Below, in pieces: positions 37,851-50,500 of a stretch of DNA of 64,000 nucleotides (the stretch's first letter is position 1; each line of letters opens with the position of its first letter). The position numbers and the translations under genes were made by a program. The DNA comes from Gymnorhina tibicen (lineage: Eukaryota > Chordata > Aves > Passeriformes > Artamidae): assembly GCA_013399875.1 (NCBI GenBank), contig VXAZ01008272.1:125825-189824 (forward strand). The letters run 5' to 3'. The notes below the pieces were generated by a model. That model was not told the origin of the DNA. It saw nothing but the letters and a program-made list of their open reading frames with translations, and ran no database searches.

Positions 37851-38508
37851 TAGCCCCCAGTCCAAGCCGGCAGACAGCCCGCTGCCTTTAGCGTGGTCGG
37901 CGCGCTCCCGCGGAGATACGATGCTCAGTTGCCGGCAATGTCTGCGGGCGTCCCCCGACCCACTCCCACGGATGTGCCCGTGTTCCCCCGGCCCCGCCGC
38001 TCCACATGCCCCGCACCCCGCGCAGCCCTGCGGCGCAGCAGCCCGACCCCGCCGGCCTTAAAATTTTGGTTTTCTGTGCGCAGAAACGAAGAAGATGGCC
38101 ACAGTCAATATTTACAAGGATGTAATTCAGACGTTATTTGACCGCCTCGGGTGAACGGGAGCAGCCGTCTGCGCCTGCGGGCCCGGCGGGACGTGCGCGG
38201 CGCGGATCCCTCGTGCGCGCACCAGCCGCGACTCCGCGCTCTCCATGGCACCTCTCCGTCCCCGTCCTTGCCCCCGCAAGAGTGACCTCAAAGGACCTGG
38301 GTCAGCATTCCGCTACCATTTGTATACCCCCGCCCCCTACCAGCACCCCGGCCTCGTCCCCTCCCGTCTTCCCGGGCTGCAGAGGCCACCGCGGAGGGGT
38401 ACGCGGTTCTCCGCTGGCTTGGCGCTGGAGCGGTGGGGACGGAGGGGCCAGGTTCCTGCTGCGGTCCGAGGACCCCNCCCATCCCCGCACCCCGCCGTCA
38501 CGGGTGCG

Positions 38509-38537
38509 TGACGTCACGGCCTCTCTCCGCGACGTCA
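38509..38537. promoter_or_regulatory. Paired CRE-like sites (TGACGTCA and CGACGTCA)
   Basis: A perfect palindromic cAMP-response element TGACGTCA (38509-38516) is followed 21 bases later (start to start) by CGACGTCA (38530-38537), which differs at one base. Both are at the outer edge of the CpG island, about 1.6 kb upstream of the MKX start codon. CREB/ATF proteins bind such sites, and methylation-free CpG islands are where they usually function. Any role for MKX is inferred. Confidence 0.5.
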
Positions 38538-38599
38538 CATAGCCACACGCATTGGGGAAAGGGTTCCTGGAAGACGAGCACCTTGGCATCGGGATTCAC

Positions 38600-41500
38600 C
38601 GATCCGATTGTAATTTCTGCATTTGCTGACGGGAGGCAGGGGAGCGGTTGGGGAAGGGCAATGCACCGAAGACGCCCCATTGTCCAGGGAGAAAAATTAC
38701 TGTCCCCAGAGTGGGAGGAAAAGACATGAACAACTTGCTGCCAGTCCCCTGCCGAGAAAACAGAGGGTAGAAAAACGTAAATAACCACGGGAGTGCTTCT
38801 GTGCAGGCTGTGCATCCTGCACTTCCACGGACTTTTGGGCAAAGCCCTGGTAAGGCTGCCCCTCAGGACGTGCCATGGCCAGAGAATTCAAGAACCAGCT
38901 GGGGGAGAAGGGGGCATAGGGGAGCAGTGTGGGACAAATGCCTCCTGTTAGGCTGTGCTAACATGCTGATTAGGAGCTTCCGGCAAAACATGCAGCTCTG
39001 ATCATTACCATGACCAGATGAACCGTTTATGACCTGGGAAGTATTCTTATAATTATATCACACCAAAAGGAATCTTAGAAAGTGACAGGTTTGACCAAAA
39101 CCAAGCTCCTGCGGGAAGGTGATCTCAGTCCTTTGCAGTCTCAGACAATTGTTTGCTCTGTTGTTATCCCTCTTGCCTCTCCAAACCCCTCTGGCATGGC
39201 AGGGCTGATCCCCTCTGGTAGGGCAGGCGCAGGTTCTGGTCCACAGAGCCTGAGGGGTGGTGCAGATGGGGCATGGCAGGTTTCTGTGGGCCCTGCAGGC
39301 TGAGGCAGTCTCTGGAGCAGGGGAAATCCACACACTGGCAGGGCAAGTACCCTTGGAAGAGCTTCCCCTCTTGCCTGTCCACCATGGTGGAATGGATGCT
39401 CATTCCCTGTGCGGTGGCTCAGGAGGCTCTGGAGAGGCAAAAATAATCCTTCCCTGTGTCTACTGACGATGGTGCTGTTTGGGCATGGGCTTGGAGGATC
39501 ACTGCACTTCCAGGGTATGTGGCTGCCCTCAAGGACGTGCGTGGTCCCCAGGAGCAGTGGAAATGTGCACTGCTCACCTGCCTGCCTGTCCAGAGCTGGG
39601 CAGGGCATGGGCAGCCAGGGCAGCAGGTTGCTGAGGGCCTGGCAGATCCCACACTCACACCTGGAATAAATCACAGCAGCAGGAGCTGAGGGCAGAAATC
39701 ACCATTTGGAAAGCAGTTCTGGAAAAAAACAAAAGTCTGTGTGGGGCAGGCATTGCCAAACGCAGTGAGGCAGTGGCAGGAGCAGTTGGCACTGCGGCGC
39801 CTCACAAGCCTCTGAAGCAGTGAGATCTCCCAAATCATCACATGTAAATCTCACACACGCCCGCCCCCTCCATATTTTATTACATAGATCACAGTTGAAA
39901 AGCTTAAATGAAAACAGTGTTTCTATTTCCAGAGCTTGTTTAACATCGTGAATGTGATACAAACTGTGGGCTTCATGTTTTTAATTAAGGTTACTTATCC
40001 GGCCATGCACGGAAAAAGAAGTCAATAGTTGCTGGCCGCATACCGCAGCCTGCAGCCAGCTCCCCTGAGGATGCAGCACCGGCTGATTGGGAGGGAGCAC
40101 TGTGGTTCCCCTGCATCCTACACTGGGACAGGGGACCGGGGCAGAGCGGGACTTCAGGCACCTGCCAGGCTGGAGCTGCAAGAAACTCCTTGCCATTCTT
40201 TGTGACACCCCTCTATTGGCCCATGCTTGTATGCCAGCTCCAGACAGCTGGTAGGCCAGGTTGGCATGCCAAAAAGTGGCAGCAAGGCACATTTCCAAGG
40301 GATATCGTGCAGAAAGAGCCTAAAAGTGGTGCTTTGGGTCCTAATGTGTCTCACTGGAGGAGCCAGGAATAAATCAACTGTGCTGTCAAGCTGAGAGGAG
40401 AATTTGCTCCTGAGGCTGCAAGTGAGGGAGCTCCTCAGAGCCAGCCCTGCTCCAGCCCTCGGAGAAGCTGCAGCCCCAGCCCTGCTGCCTGGGGTGGGCA
40501 GCCGTGCCACAGAGCTCAGATGGCACCACGGGGCTGGCTGTGAGCACTGCTCTGTCTGTTCCCCCTTCTCCAGCCATGAGCGGGGGAAAATCCCAAACCA
40601 GTTCAGTAGGGTCCCATCTATGCTCCTAAATACAGTCCTTGTTTCTGGTGTCCACTTCCAGCAAAATGTTGCTTTTGTCAGTTATTCTGGTTATTTTTTA
40701 CATGCTATCAGCAAACATTTCCTTGGTGTTGCATTCTCACAGCTCCTCCCTCCACCTGCAGATTCCTTCACAGTAAATGTATATGTTAGAAATTCAAAGA
40801 ATTTCTTCCTGTCCCTGGCACGCTCTGTGCTATGGCAGGCTGGGTGGCTAAATAACTATGGCCTTGTATGTTGAAAGGCCTGAAGTCGTGTAGATGAGAA
40901 ATTGTTTTGGATTATGCCGAATGGGGTGTTATCCAAACTACAAAATAGCCACACTCACAGGGAAAGCAGCTGCAGAGACCTGTTGCCATCCCTCACAGCA
41001 ACTGGATCACTACTGAGCAAAGTCCTGAGGCACATACAGACAAGGATGAACCTGCTTAACCATGTTGGCTAAAAGGGGTTTGGTGTGCTTCTGCAAGGAG
41101 CCAGAGATGGCAGAGTAGCTTTAGAACAGGCTCTTCATGCTCAGTCTGGTAGCCCCCAGAGCCCTGGGATGAGCCCAGGGATGAAGTTAAATCTTGTAAT
41201 GTGGAGTTTTGTTAAGTAGAGTCCTAAGAAAGGAAGAACTGTCTCCTTGGAAGATTTTGCTGGACCAATGGCAATAGCCGCTGTCTTAGAGCAAGGCAGC
41301 TCTCAGTGCTCCATCCTTAGGATCAGCGAGGTCATCATACTGGGCATACAACATCTGAGAGGGGAGACAATTATGCTGGGCCACTAGAAAGCAAAGATAG
41401 GTTCTGAAGTTGCCACCTGATTACAAGTCTTTTTGCATGCAAAGACCTGTGAAAAAATGAGCTTTGGAAGGTTTATCAACAAGAGTGAAGGAGCTCTTGA

Positions 41501-44500
41501 AAGACAAAATGTGTGCTTATTTCTTCTTTTTATGGATATTTGGTTTGGTGGAACTGCTAATAAGGTGTGTCGGATGATGTATGCAGGAAGCAAACACGTT
41601 GTCATCTGTGACCATCCCTAAAGCAGCTTTGGTGCTGGTGCTGCAGCAGGTAATGTTGTCAAACTGCAGAGCCAAAGACCGTGGGGACCTCTGTGAGCAA
41701 GGAGGGCAACAATAGCACAAAGGTGAAATGAGGAGGCTGTCAAGAGGATGTTCTGAAACCTGGCTGATGTGACCATTAATCAAACCCTGGTTTCAATTCC
41801 AAGTAAAGTGAGACAGGACTGAGATAAAATGATAGACTGTAGCTCCAGTGTAGCACTCAGCACAACTCAGGTATTTCCTTACCGTGTACACCCCGGAAGG
41901 GTGTCCACCAAGGGAGCTGGTCTGCTGTCTGCAGGCTGCTGAATGCTGCAGAAAGGTGGAACAGACTTCACCTGATGAGAAAGCCAAAAAACAAGCCCTG
42001 CACAAATGCAGGAGGTGACCTTGTGTGAAGGTCCAGTTCTCGCCTTCCACAAACCAGGAAGTTTTGTATGCTATTTGTGTTTGGAAAAGAGTAGGTTGAA
42101 GGCATAGGCTTGGTTGTAGAGTGGACTTGTGCTACAACATATAATATTGCAAGGGGAAGTGGCCAGGGTGCTTCAGCTGCAGGAAGAGGTTAACCATGAA
42201 GCTGTAAACATGGCTTTAGTCATGGCTGTCAGGTGTGGTGGGGCTGAGACCACTCTGAAGTCAGGGAGCCGAGCTTGCAAATATGAGAAGGGGGCAGGTG
42301 CCTCTTTGGAAGCTGCGGCTGGCCCCTGTTTCTTTTAAGAAGCACCGGATCCTATGGGTGACCTCCCTGATAACACCTCAAACTGGGGTTAGTGGCAGCA
42401 AAAGCCCCAGACAAACTGCAAACCTGGAAGCCCCCAACAGAAAAGCTGTTGCTTTATCCAGAAGGGTGGAAGATCCAGTTCTGTTCTACATATATGCTTT
42501 GTCTTAAGAATTAATAAACAAAACCAAAACAAAGTCTCCAACCAAGGATCTCAGTTATTTCTACTTCCATGTGAACACATCCCCAAAGAGTCAGAAAAAC
42601 AATCTCCCAACTTGTGCTTAAGGTCTTTATTTTTTCTCACTTCTCTGCTCCACCTCCATTTTTTATTGCATTTTTTAGGTTTCCATCCCCTTGGGCCATG
42701 TAAAACAAAACTCCTTCCATAAGGCCTCTGCTGTGCATCAGCTGCTGTGTGCAGCGGGCACGGGGAGGAGGAGGAGGGCCATGGTGTTTGCAGGACACAT
42801 GTTTTCCCAGCATCCCATAAGCTCAGGCTCAGCTGGGGCTCTGTGACCAGCCACAAGGGCAAAAGGGCTCCAGAGAGGGGCCAGATGGTTTCCCTGGGAA
42901 TGGAAATGGTGAGCAATGCAGTGTTAATTAGGAGGAAACATGGTCAGCAGGAGTAGTTCTGCAGTTTGGCCTGGGACAGAGTCATTGTCTCGAGACCAGG
43001 CCTCTTGGTTATTAAGCTTCATTTACGTGTGTGAGCTGTTCTCCATTTCATGCTTAGGAGCCAGGTGGGGTCTGTGTGTGCCCCACTGGAGACTCCACTC
43101 ATGGCACTTGTGGCCTGCCTGGTTTCTTCAGTTCTGTGCCCTCTGTGGAGCCAAGCTGTGTGTGTTGCTCCAGTCTGTACCATCGCCCCTCAGTTAGAGC
43201 TTTTTCTTTAACCCCAAGGAATACAAAGCCAGAAACTCAAGCCTTAAATACATACATGAACTCTTTTTTCTGTAAAAAAAACCACCAGCAGTTCAAACAT
43301 CCCCAAAGAGGATGATGTTCTTAATTATGTGTAATGTATCAATATAATCAAAATCAGTAATTTTGCTATGTTTTATACATTTTATTCATTTAACTGAGCT
43401 TTGAATTCTGTACTTAATATTCTCAGAGGAAAATCACATCTTTGGTGTCTGTACTGGCCAGGGAATGATTCAGTTCTATTTGATGTAGTATCTCAGATGG
43501 GTGATGTCTGTTCCACATTTGGAAAACGAATGTGGATTTGTTTGGATTTAACATTAACGGTGCAGGTCGCTTGCAGAAATCACTGCTCTGAAAAGTTAAG
43601 CATAAATGCTGGACAGTTGATAACAATAATAATTATAAATCTAATTTTTCTTCAGCCACCTGTGCAGAAATAAACACATCATGCTGTGTTATTGAATTTC
43701 CTACTTTTTATGCCTGTTCTCCCATCTAGCTCCCCTGAAAGCATAAAGTCAGGTATTTTGCCACCAGTATTCTTCTGTATTACAGATATAGAGATCAATC
43801 CATAACTTGAAATTATTATCTGCAGGATGGTTCAAACCATGATGAATTTTTGCTCAAATTTGTATTTTTTGGGCAGGAAGAGAAGAGGATGTGCATGTGT
43901 GTGAGAGCAAAGGTAGTGCAGCAATGTGCAAGGACACTGGGATTCATGTGGCATCTGCCTGGGACCCATCCCTAGGGACTTACTCCACCAGCCCCAACTT
44001 TTGAGCATCCCCAAATACCCAGAAATGTCAACCAGCCCAGCAAGGCAGGGAGACACGCGTGGGCTGAGAGGATGGAAGGGGCAGCTGTGAGGGTCTGACT
44101 CCCTTCCCCGCTTAAGCTGCACGCGGTTTTGTGTGACCTCGAGGATTTCACAATCCCCATGCTTCTCTTCTGCAGCTGTAACACAGGAATAATAACGCTT
44201 CCTCCCCTTTCTCTGCTTCCTACTCCGCTTTTGGCACACTGCTAATACAAGAGGGCTTGATCTCAGTTGGAATCTATCACTGCTACTGACATGTTAATAA
44301 TACCAGTAGAAACGTTTCCTCTTTCCTTTGTACTGACAGAGCTCTGCACGGGGTAGCAGCTCCCAACACGTCAGCCCGGAGCGTATTCACTTTCAACCCC
44401 AAATCTGAGGCATTTTCCGGACACAAGACAGAGAGGATGCAAGATTCAGGCTGACTTTTGGGATTTTAAACAGGGAGAAGTAGTCATAACATGCTTCAGT

Positions 44501-47500
44501 TTGATGGCCCTCCAGTTATTGCATAAAAAACCTCTGAATTATCCTCAGCCTCTTGGCTGCTTGCATGGCGTTAAACCTCATGCGGTTGAGTCAGGGTTTC
44601 GATGATTTTCTGTCTAGAAGCTCCTCTGGTAGATATCGGGTCCTGGAGAGGACAGGGAGAGTTGGAGTGTGTTGCCTTGGCAACACGGATGTGATTGAGG
44701 GGATTTTGTGTCTTGAAGGAAAACCCCAAAGTTAGTGCCAGTTTTTATAAAGACTGTGTGGAGTCAGGCACCCGGAGCTGCCTGGGGAGAGCTTCCTCTG
44801 GGACACAGGATCCCGCTCTCTCTGGCTCTGCTTGGGAGTCACATAGTGGGGAATTCCTTCCCGCGAAGGAAGCCTGAGAAAATCTGAAGATAAAACATGG
44901 TTGCGGGAAGATTCTTCTGAAGATGGCTTGCGATTAATGTTTTTGGCCTGAGTTTGAAAATCTCCTTTCTCATTGCTTGCAGTCATACAAAAACATCTCC
45001 CTAGCTGCTCTAGCTCTTACATAATTGATAATTTATAAATCCCTAATAATTTAGAAGTTTTCTGAAAGTTGTCCAGTAATAATAAATAAGTTTATTCAAG
45101 CAGATAAAAAAGTCAGGCCAATCATATTAATCTGTTTAACCAGTGCTGATAGCTGTATTATCTCCTTTTTAGCAGAACTGAGGTTAAAGCTCTGTAAATA
45201 GCTGTAAAATACACAAATGCTATTTTAGCAGAGGCTAAAGCCAGAGACTCAAAATGCAATTTGGCTTTGATAGCTACTGCCAGCCTTGAATGTGGATACC
45301 CAAGGAGAAGCAACAAACTCATACTCTGTGCTTTCCTGCTTGTGTACAGAATAGATGGATTCTGCAGGGTGCAAAACATGAGGTGTAGCAGCCTAACTCA
45401 TGTACACACTGTTACTATTTATTATTGGTGAGGCTGAGGCATGCAAGCCAGCAAAGGAAATAGCTGGCACATCTTCATTAATTCCTCCTAGTTCTAAAGT
45501 AAGTAGTTTTCAGGAAATAATTCTCCAAGACCTTGGCTACACACACAGTGTATTTATTCAGAGTTGGCAGGGGCACCAGAAAACATATAGTTCATAGAGC
45601 CCTCATTTCTTTGGATCCCAAAGCTGTTTATCAAAACTGATTTTTAGACAGATTAGAGCCACACACATGCACAGAACCATGCCTATGACAGTCGCTGTGT
45701 CTCCAAGCACTTTAGGTTTAACCATAACCCCCGTCCACCCTATGAATAAACTTCAGAAATTCCCCGATGGCATTAAGGGCTATTTTGAGAATGAGGAGAC
45801 ATCCACCTTAGCTTGGCAAGTGAATATTGGCTTCACAGGTTTTTTTCCCTCAAGTTACTTGAATATAACTATTATACTTTCTTCTGAATTGTAACTATTT
45901 GACTTGTGACCTCACAGATACTTTTCTTGTTGCTTTGAGATCTAGCCATGACTAAACCCAGAAATTTAGATATATATTCAGACTTTTTTATCTGAAAAAT
46001 AGACTGAAAATATTGAATATCAGTCTCTCTCATGAGATGTCCTGATTTCATGCATTACAACAGGGCCAGAAATAACATAAGAACAGCTTTTCTCACAGTA
46101 TTTCAGTAGTTCTTTTCTGACCATTGCCAAAAGCAGGATGTGAAGACATGCATGAACATTAAAGCAAACTCTTATTAGAATAGTTCAAGTTCCTTTTGTG
46201 TTATGGTAAAAATTTGTGTCAATTTTCATTGTATCCAGACTATTTCAACCCTTTCAGTACCTCAAAAATCCGTCAGTATTTTTTCTTAATAAATCATTCT
46301 GCTAGCTTAAATGTGATTTGTGGGTTTTCATCTTCTTTCTTTTTCTTTTTAAACACAGACCAAGGATATGACAAAGTGCTCAGACCCAAATTGCACATTT
46401 GATTGTACACAGAAATGCTGGCTATTTGATTGGATTTATCGGGTCTGCAGGAAGTTAGAACAGCCCCTTGCAAAAAACATCACTTCCGTAGCTGGTGGAT
46501 TTTTTTCTTAACTAAAAACCCAAGCTGTGCTAAACCACAACTCTATCCCACTGGCTATCCCATTGACTTTGCAAGAATTCCTCATTGGTGTAATATCAAG
46601 CCTCCAGTAAGTGTTTGCAGGACTGGGACAGAAGGTGCCCTAGGATGCCCAGGGAGAGACTGCAACTGCCATCAGTGGGGATGTGCCCCAGCGATATGGA
46701 CAGATTAAGTTTCAGGTTTGCATAATTAAATTGCTTCCTTCAAAGCTGTCAACAGACTCAGGTGCTGGTCACCTCACAGTCTTTCCACAAAGTAGCAAAA
46801 TGGTATAAAGTGACTGGCTTCAGCTGCCAAGGTAAACACTGGGAGTAAGTACAAGCACAAAGCAGGGTCGTAGCCTGCTCCTGTGGGCTCCTCCAGTGTG
46901 GGATGTGCACTGGGCTGACAGCTGTGGCAGGGATGGGGCAGATCCTGGTGCTGTGCCTGCCCCATGCCGGCAGTGCCCGTGCAGTACTTGCAGCGCTGCG
47001 CTGAGGTGCTCCTGCCCCTTTCACAGTGATGGGCTGAACATGTGCTCTGCCACACGGCAGGCTGGCCTCTCCCAGAGAGGGGCTCTCCACCCGCTCTGGA
47101 GTTGTGGTGGCATCAGGCGAGGTTCCAAATCTCTCTGCAGAGCAAGGTGTTCCAGATGTCTGAGCATGGGTGCTTCCCAGGGCACAGAGGTCAGCTAAGC
47201 CCTTTGGGCTCTACCTTCTCTATCAGGCACATCCCAGCCTGTTTTAACAGACCACCGCGTCCCTTACTTGCCTATGTTTTCACCTATTCAGTAAGGAAAG
47301 GAATGCGGGGATGTGGTGAGCAGCTTGTCCATGCAGCACCTGCAGGGACACCTTGCTGCCACTGGTGAGGAGCTGAGCATCTTGCCCATGAACTAGTCTC
47401 TAACCAGAGGGAAAGTGAACAGAATTTTGGACTGCCCAGGGCAGCAGTGAAAGCCCAGATCTCCTGAACTGGTCTGTTCACTAACTTTGCATCACCACAT

Positions 47501-50500
47501 AGCACCAGGTGGTTGGTTCAAACACTTGGTGTCCTTAGGAGAGCTGTCACCCTGTCATGTTCTGGCTGGAGAGGGTCAAGTCACCACTCTAATAGAGAGG
47601 AGACCTCTAGTTTTTTGCTGATACTCTCCCCAAGGACAGTTGAGATATTAGTGTCTTACTGCAGATGGGTGAATCAGAGCGTGAAAATACCTGCCTGGCA
47701 TGCCAAGAGCTGTCAGGCCATTTACAGGATATAGTACAGGGTTTGCAGATCCAGCCCTGGGATTGTGAATCCTAGGATCTCAAATCAAGAGGGCACTTCA
47801 GGAGCAGCTAAATCCTAAAAGAGAATTCTGCTGTTCACCTTTCTAGGGACAATAACAGGACTAAAACCACCTGACTACATAGTGTTCGAATTAAAAATTT
47901 ATGTCCTTCTCAACATTTGTTGATTCTCCTTCAGTGGCCTGTAATATCTGCCTCCATTGATTGGGATACAGATATCTGGGAAGGAACAGATGGCCTTCTG
48001 CAGTGCACAAGTGACACACTGCTGGTTTTATTGACGAAGCCTTGAGGATGACACCCACTGTGCCTCCTGTAGTTCAGAGAACTCAATTCTGAGATCTTTT
48101 TCAATGTTGTCACAGCCACTGTCCTGTAAAAGGCTGCAACTGGGATGCCTGGGCCCACTTGGAGTGCTGTCTCTAAAAAAAAAGGCACTTTGATTTCTGC
48201 CTGTGTTTATGTGGGAGACTCTCCACAGATTGAGCCATAAAGTCCCGGTTAAGGTAATTCTGTCTGGCAGCAGCACTAGATAGTTTGTAATGAACATTTA
48301 CAAACCGTCCAAGGAATATGATTTCTTACACAAAAGATCCAGCTTTTCAAGGCTTTTACTCATGGAGCTGCTTCAAGCAGTCCTCATACCTCAGTCCTCC
48401 CTTGGACGGACTCTGCAGCCCTGGACCAGGCAGCTGATAACACAGAAATGCTCGAAATGCCTGGAAAGGACACAGTCATGTCAGTTGTCTCCAATGAAGG
48501 TAGCAGGCACAAACACATGGGTTTGCCAGAAGTCCCTGACTGGTTCCAAGACACTTTCGTTTGTTTGCATTGCTAATCTACCAGAGACTGAGACTGCTCG
48601 GAGAGATACCAAGCCTTTTGTGAGCTTTCATTCGCCCTGCTTCTGTTGGGATCTGCCGGACAGCAGCCATCTGAGAAGGTTCTGGGAGACTGTACGGTTA
48701 TCAGACTGAGACAGAAGGAAACAGTCTGAGCTGGAGGCAGGACAGCCTGTGCACATATTCATTCTTCAAGTCTTTTTGCTTCTCTCATGTCTCAGCAGCT
48801 TGTCTGGGCTGTCAAACTCAAGGTCTCAGCAGCAGGATCTGGATAGGCTGGAGGAACGCCCTCATAAGATGCATCCCCATGAAATTCACTTTATGCTGTA
48901 ACAGACAGAAGGCATTTGGCTCACAGATCATGATGGGATCCCCACTAGAAAAACATTTCTTTAAAACTTTCTGAAGGTCTCTTCTCATAGCAGAGTGCCA
49001 TGTACTTCTGTGTATTTATGGAAAAAGGAGCAGCATGAGAGTAGTATAGGCCACATACCCCTTTTCTGAGTAGATGCAGCATTGATTCATGTCCCTTGTT
49101 GGCCATAATGATTTCCCAAAAGAGGGGCTGGTTTTGGATTCTGGCAGCCTGGGTTGCCTGAGTGCAGGATCCCAAAATCTGTGTTTATGGAGCTAAGAAA
49201 CTAAATCATCTTTCCTTGCTTCTTACTAAAGTCTTTCCTTAATAAAACCTTTCTTTCCACCTCACTTTCTTCCATACAGCGATGTGACTGACCAGCACCT
49301 CCCCAGCAGCTGATGGTGCAGCTGCTCTCACCTGGGCCCTGCAGCAAAGAGCCAGATGAGAGGTAGAGAGCATGAATGCAGTCATGCAGCCCTGGTTCTC
49401 CCAGGGCTGGAGCACACTGGGTGCCTGCACATCAGCTCAACAAGTGGGAATCACTGAAACTGACTCCTCTGTCCCTCCCCTTAAACTTTCCTTGGGCAGG
49501 AGTGATATCCTACAATCCATGTCTGGAATTTTTATGCTGTTACTTATCACCCAGGGCTGCCCAGGGCAGTGTTCCTGCCACAGCAGGCTGGGTTTGCAGC
49601 ACATCCTCAGCCAACAGGAGCTCTCCAGGGGTAGCCTGCAGCCTCCCTTTGGCTCTCACTCAGCTGTTTTGCCATCATTTCATTTGCAGTTATTCAAGAC
49701 ATATTTACCCAAATCACACTTGCTACTAGCCAAGGCAAAATGTTACCTGTCTCAGCAAAGTGAGATTTCACCTATTTTTCCAGAGACTTTCTTGACTGAA
49801 ACCTTGAAGGGGTACCTGCAGGTGGCAGCCACATTTTGTAACTGAATTCTCTCCACATTCTCACTACTTTGCTACATTGCTACTAGTTGATTACAGAAGC
49901 ACAGTCTTGTTACTTCGTTGGCCTGTTTAATTTAGAAATGTAAATATCACGGACTTCTGACAATTACTAACTTTCTCATTGGATTAAATTCTTAGACAGT
50001 TTTATTGATTCATTCTGCAGGGCTTTCCAAGGTTTTCTTTGGCTGGGTCAGTTTTTCTAAACTGCCACTTAGATTTGCTATGAAAATATATGCCTCTGCA
50101 TCCAGTGCACACCCTGCCAGATGCGCAGTGGAAGCCCTGAGCCCAGGCTCCCTATCAAGCCCCAGTGCTGCAGGGTGCTAACACCTCCACTGCGGCCGCT
50201 GGTACTGGGAAACCCCACAGAGAAGCTCTGTGCTCGATCTCAGCTTCTCAGAACTTATACACTTACTTGAGGTTGCAAAAAGATACTTCACATCCCTAAA
50301 ACTGCTTGTGGAGTTCACCGTTTTGGCCAGCACTTTGTGAGGCCCCAGCATCACAGTTGTGTTTTGTCCTAGTTGTAATGGTTGTCCATGATACGGAATT
50401 GCTGTCACAAGGCCACAAAGGTCCTCTCTCACATTTGCTCTCTCTGATGGAGACTGCGTCTTGCAGTTTCTGAAGGTGCTGGGGGACACTTGAGCCTGCA

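Larger units (their letters stand above)
34540..38580. promoter_or_regulatory. MKX: CpG island over the MKX 5' end and promoter
   Basis: GC content and CpG density rise sharply near 34540 and fall near 38580, with less GC-rich islets at about 35510-35590 and 35820-36180. The island covers the first two MKX coding exons, the roughly 2-kb intron between them, the 5' UTR and upstream sequence. Such long islands are typical of developmental homeobox genes. The assembly gap (37114-37203) falls within it, beside the 5' UTR. The exact transcription start cannot be read from sequence. Confidence 0.85.
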
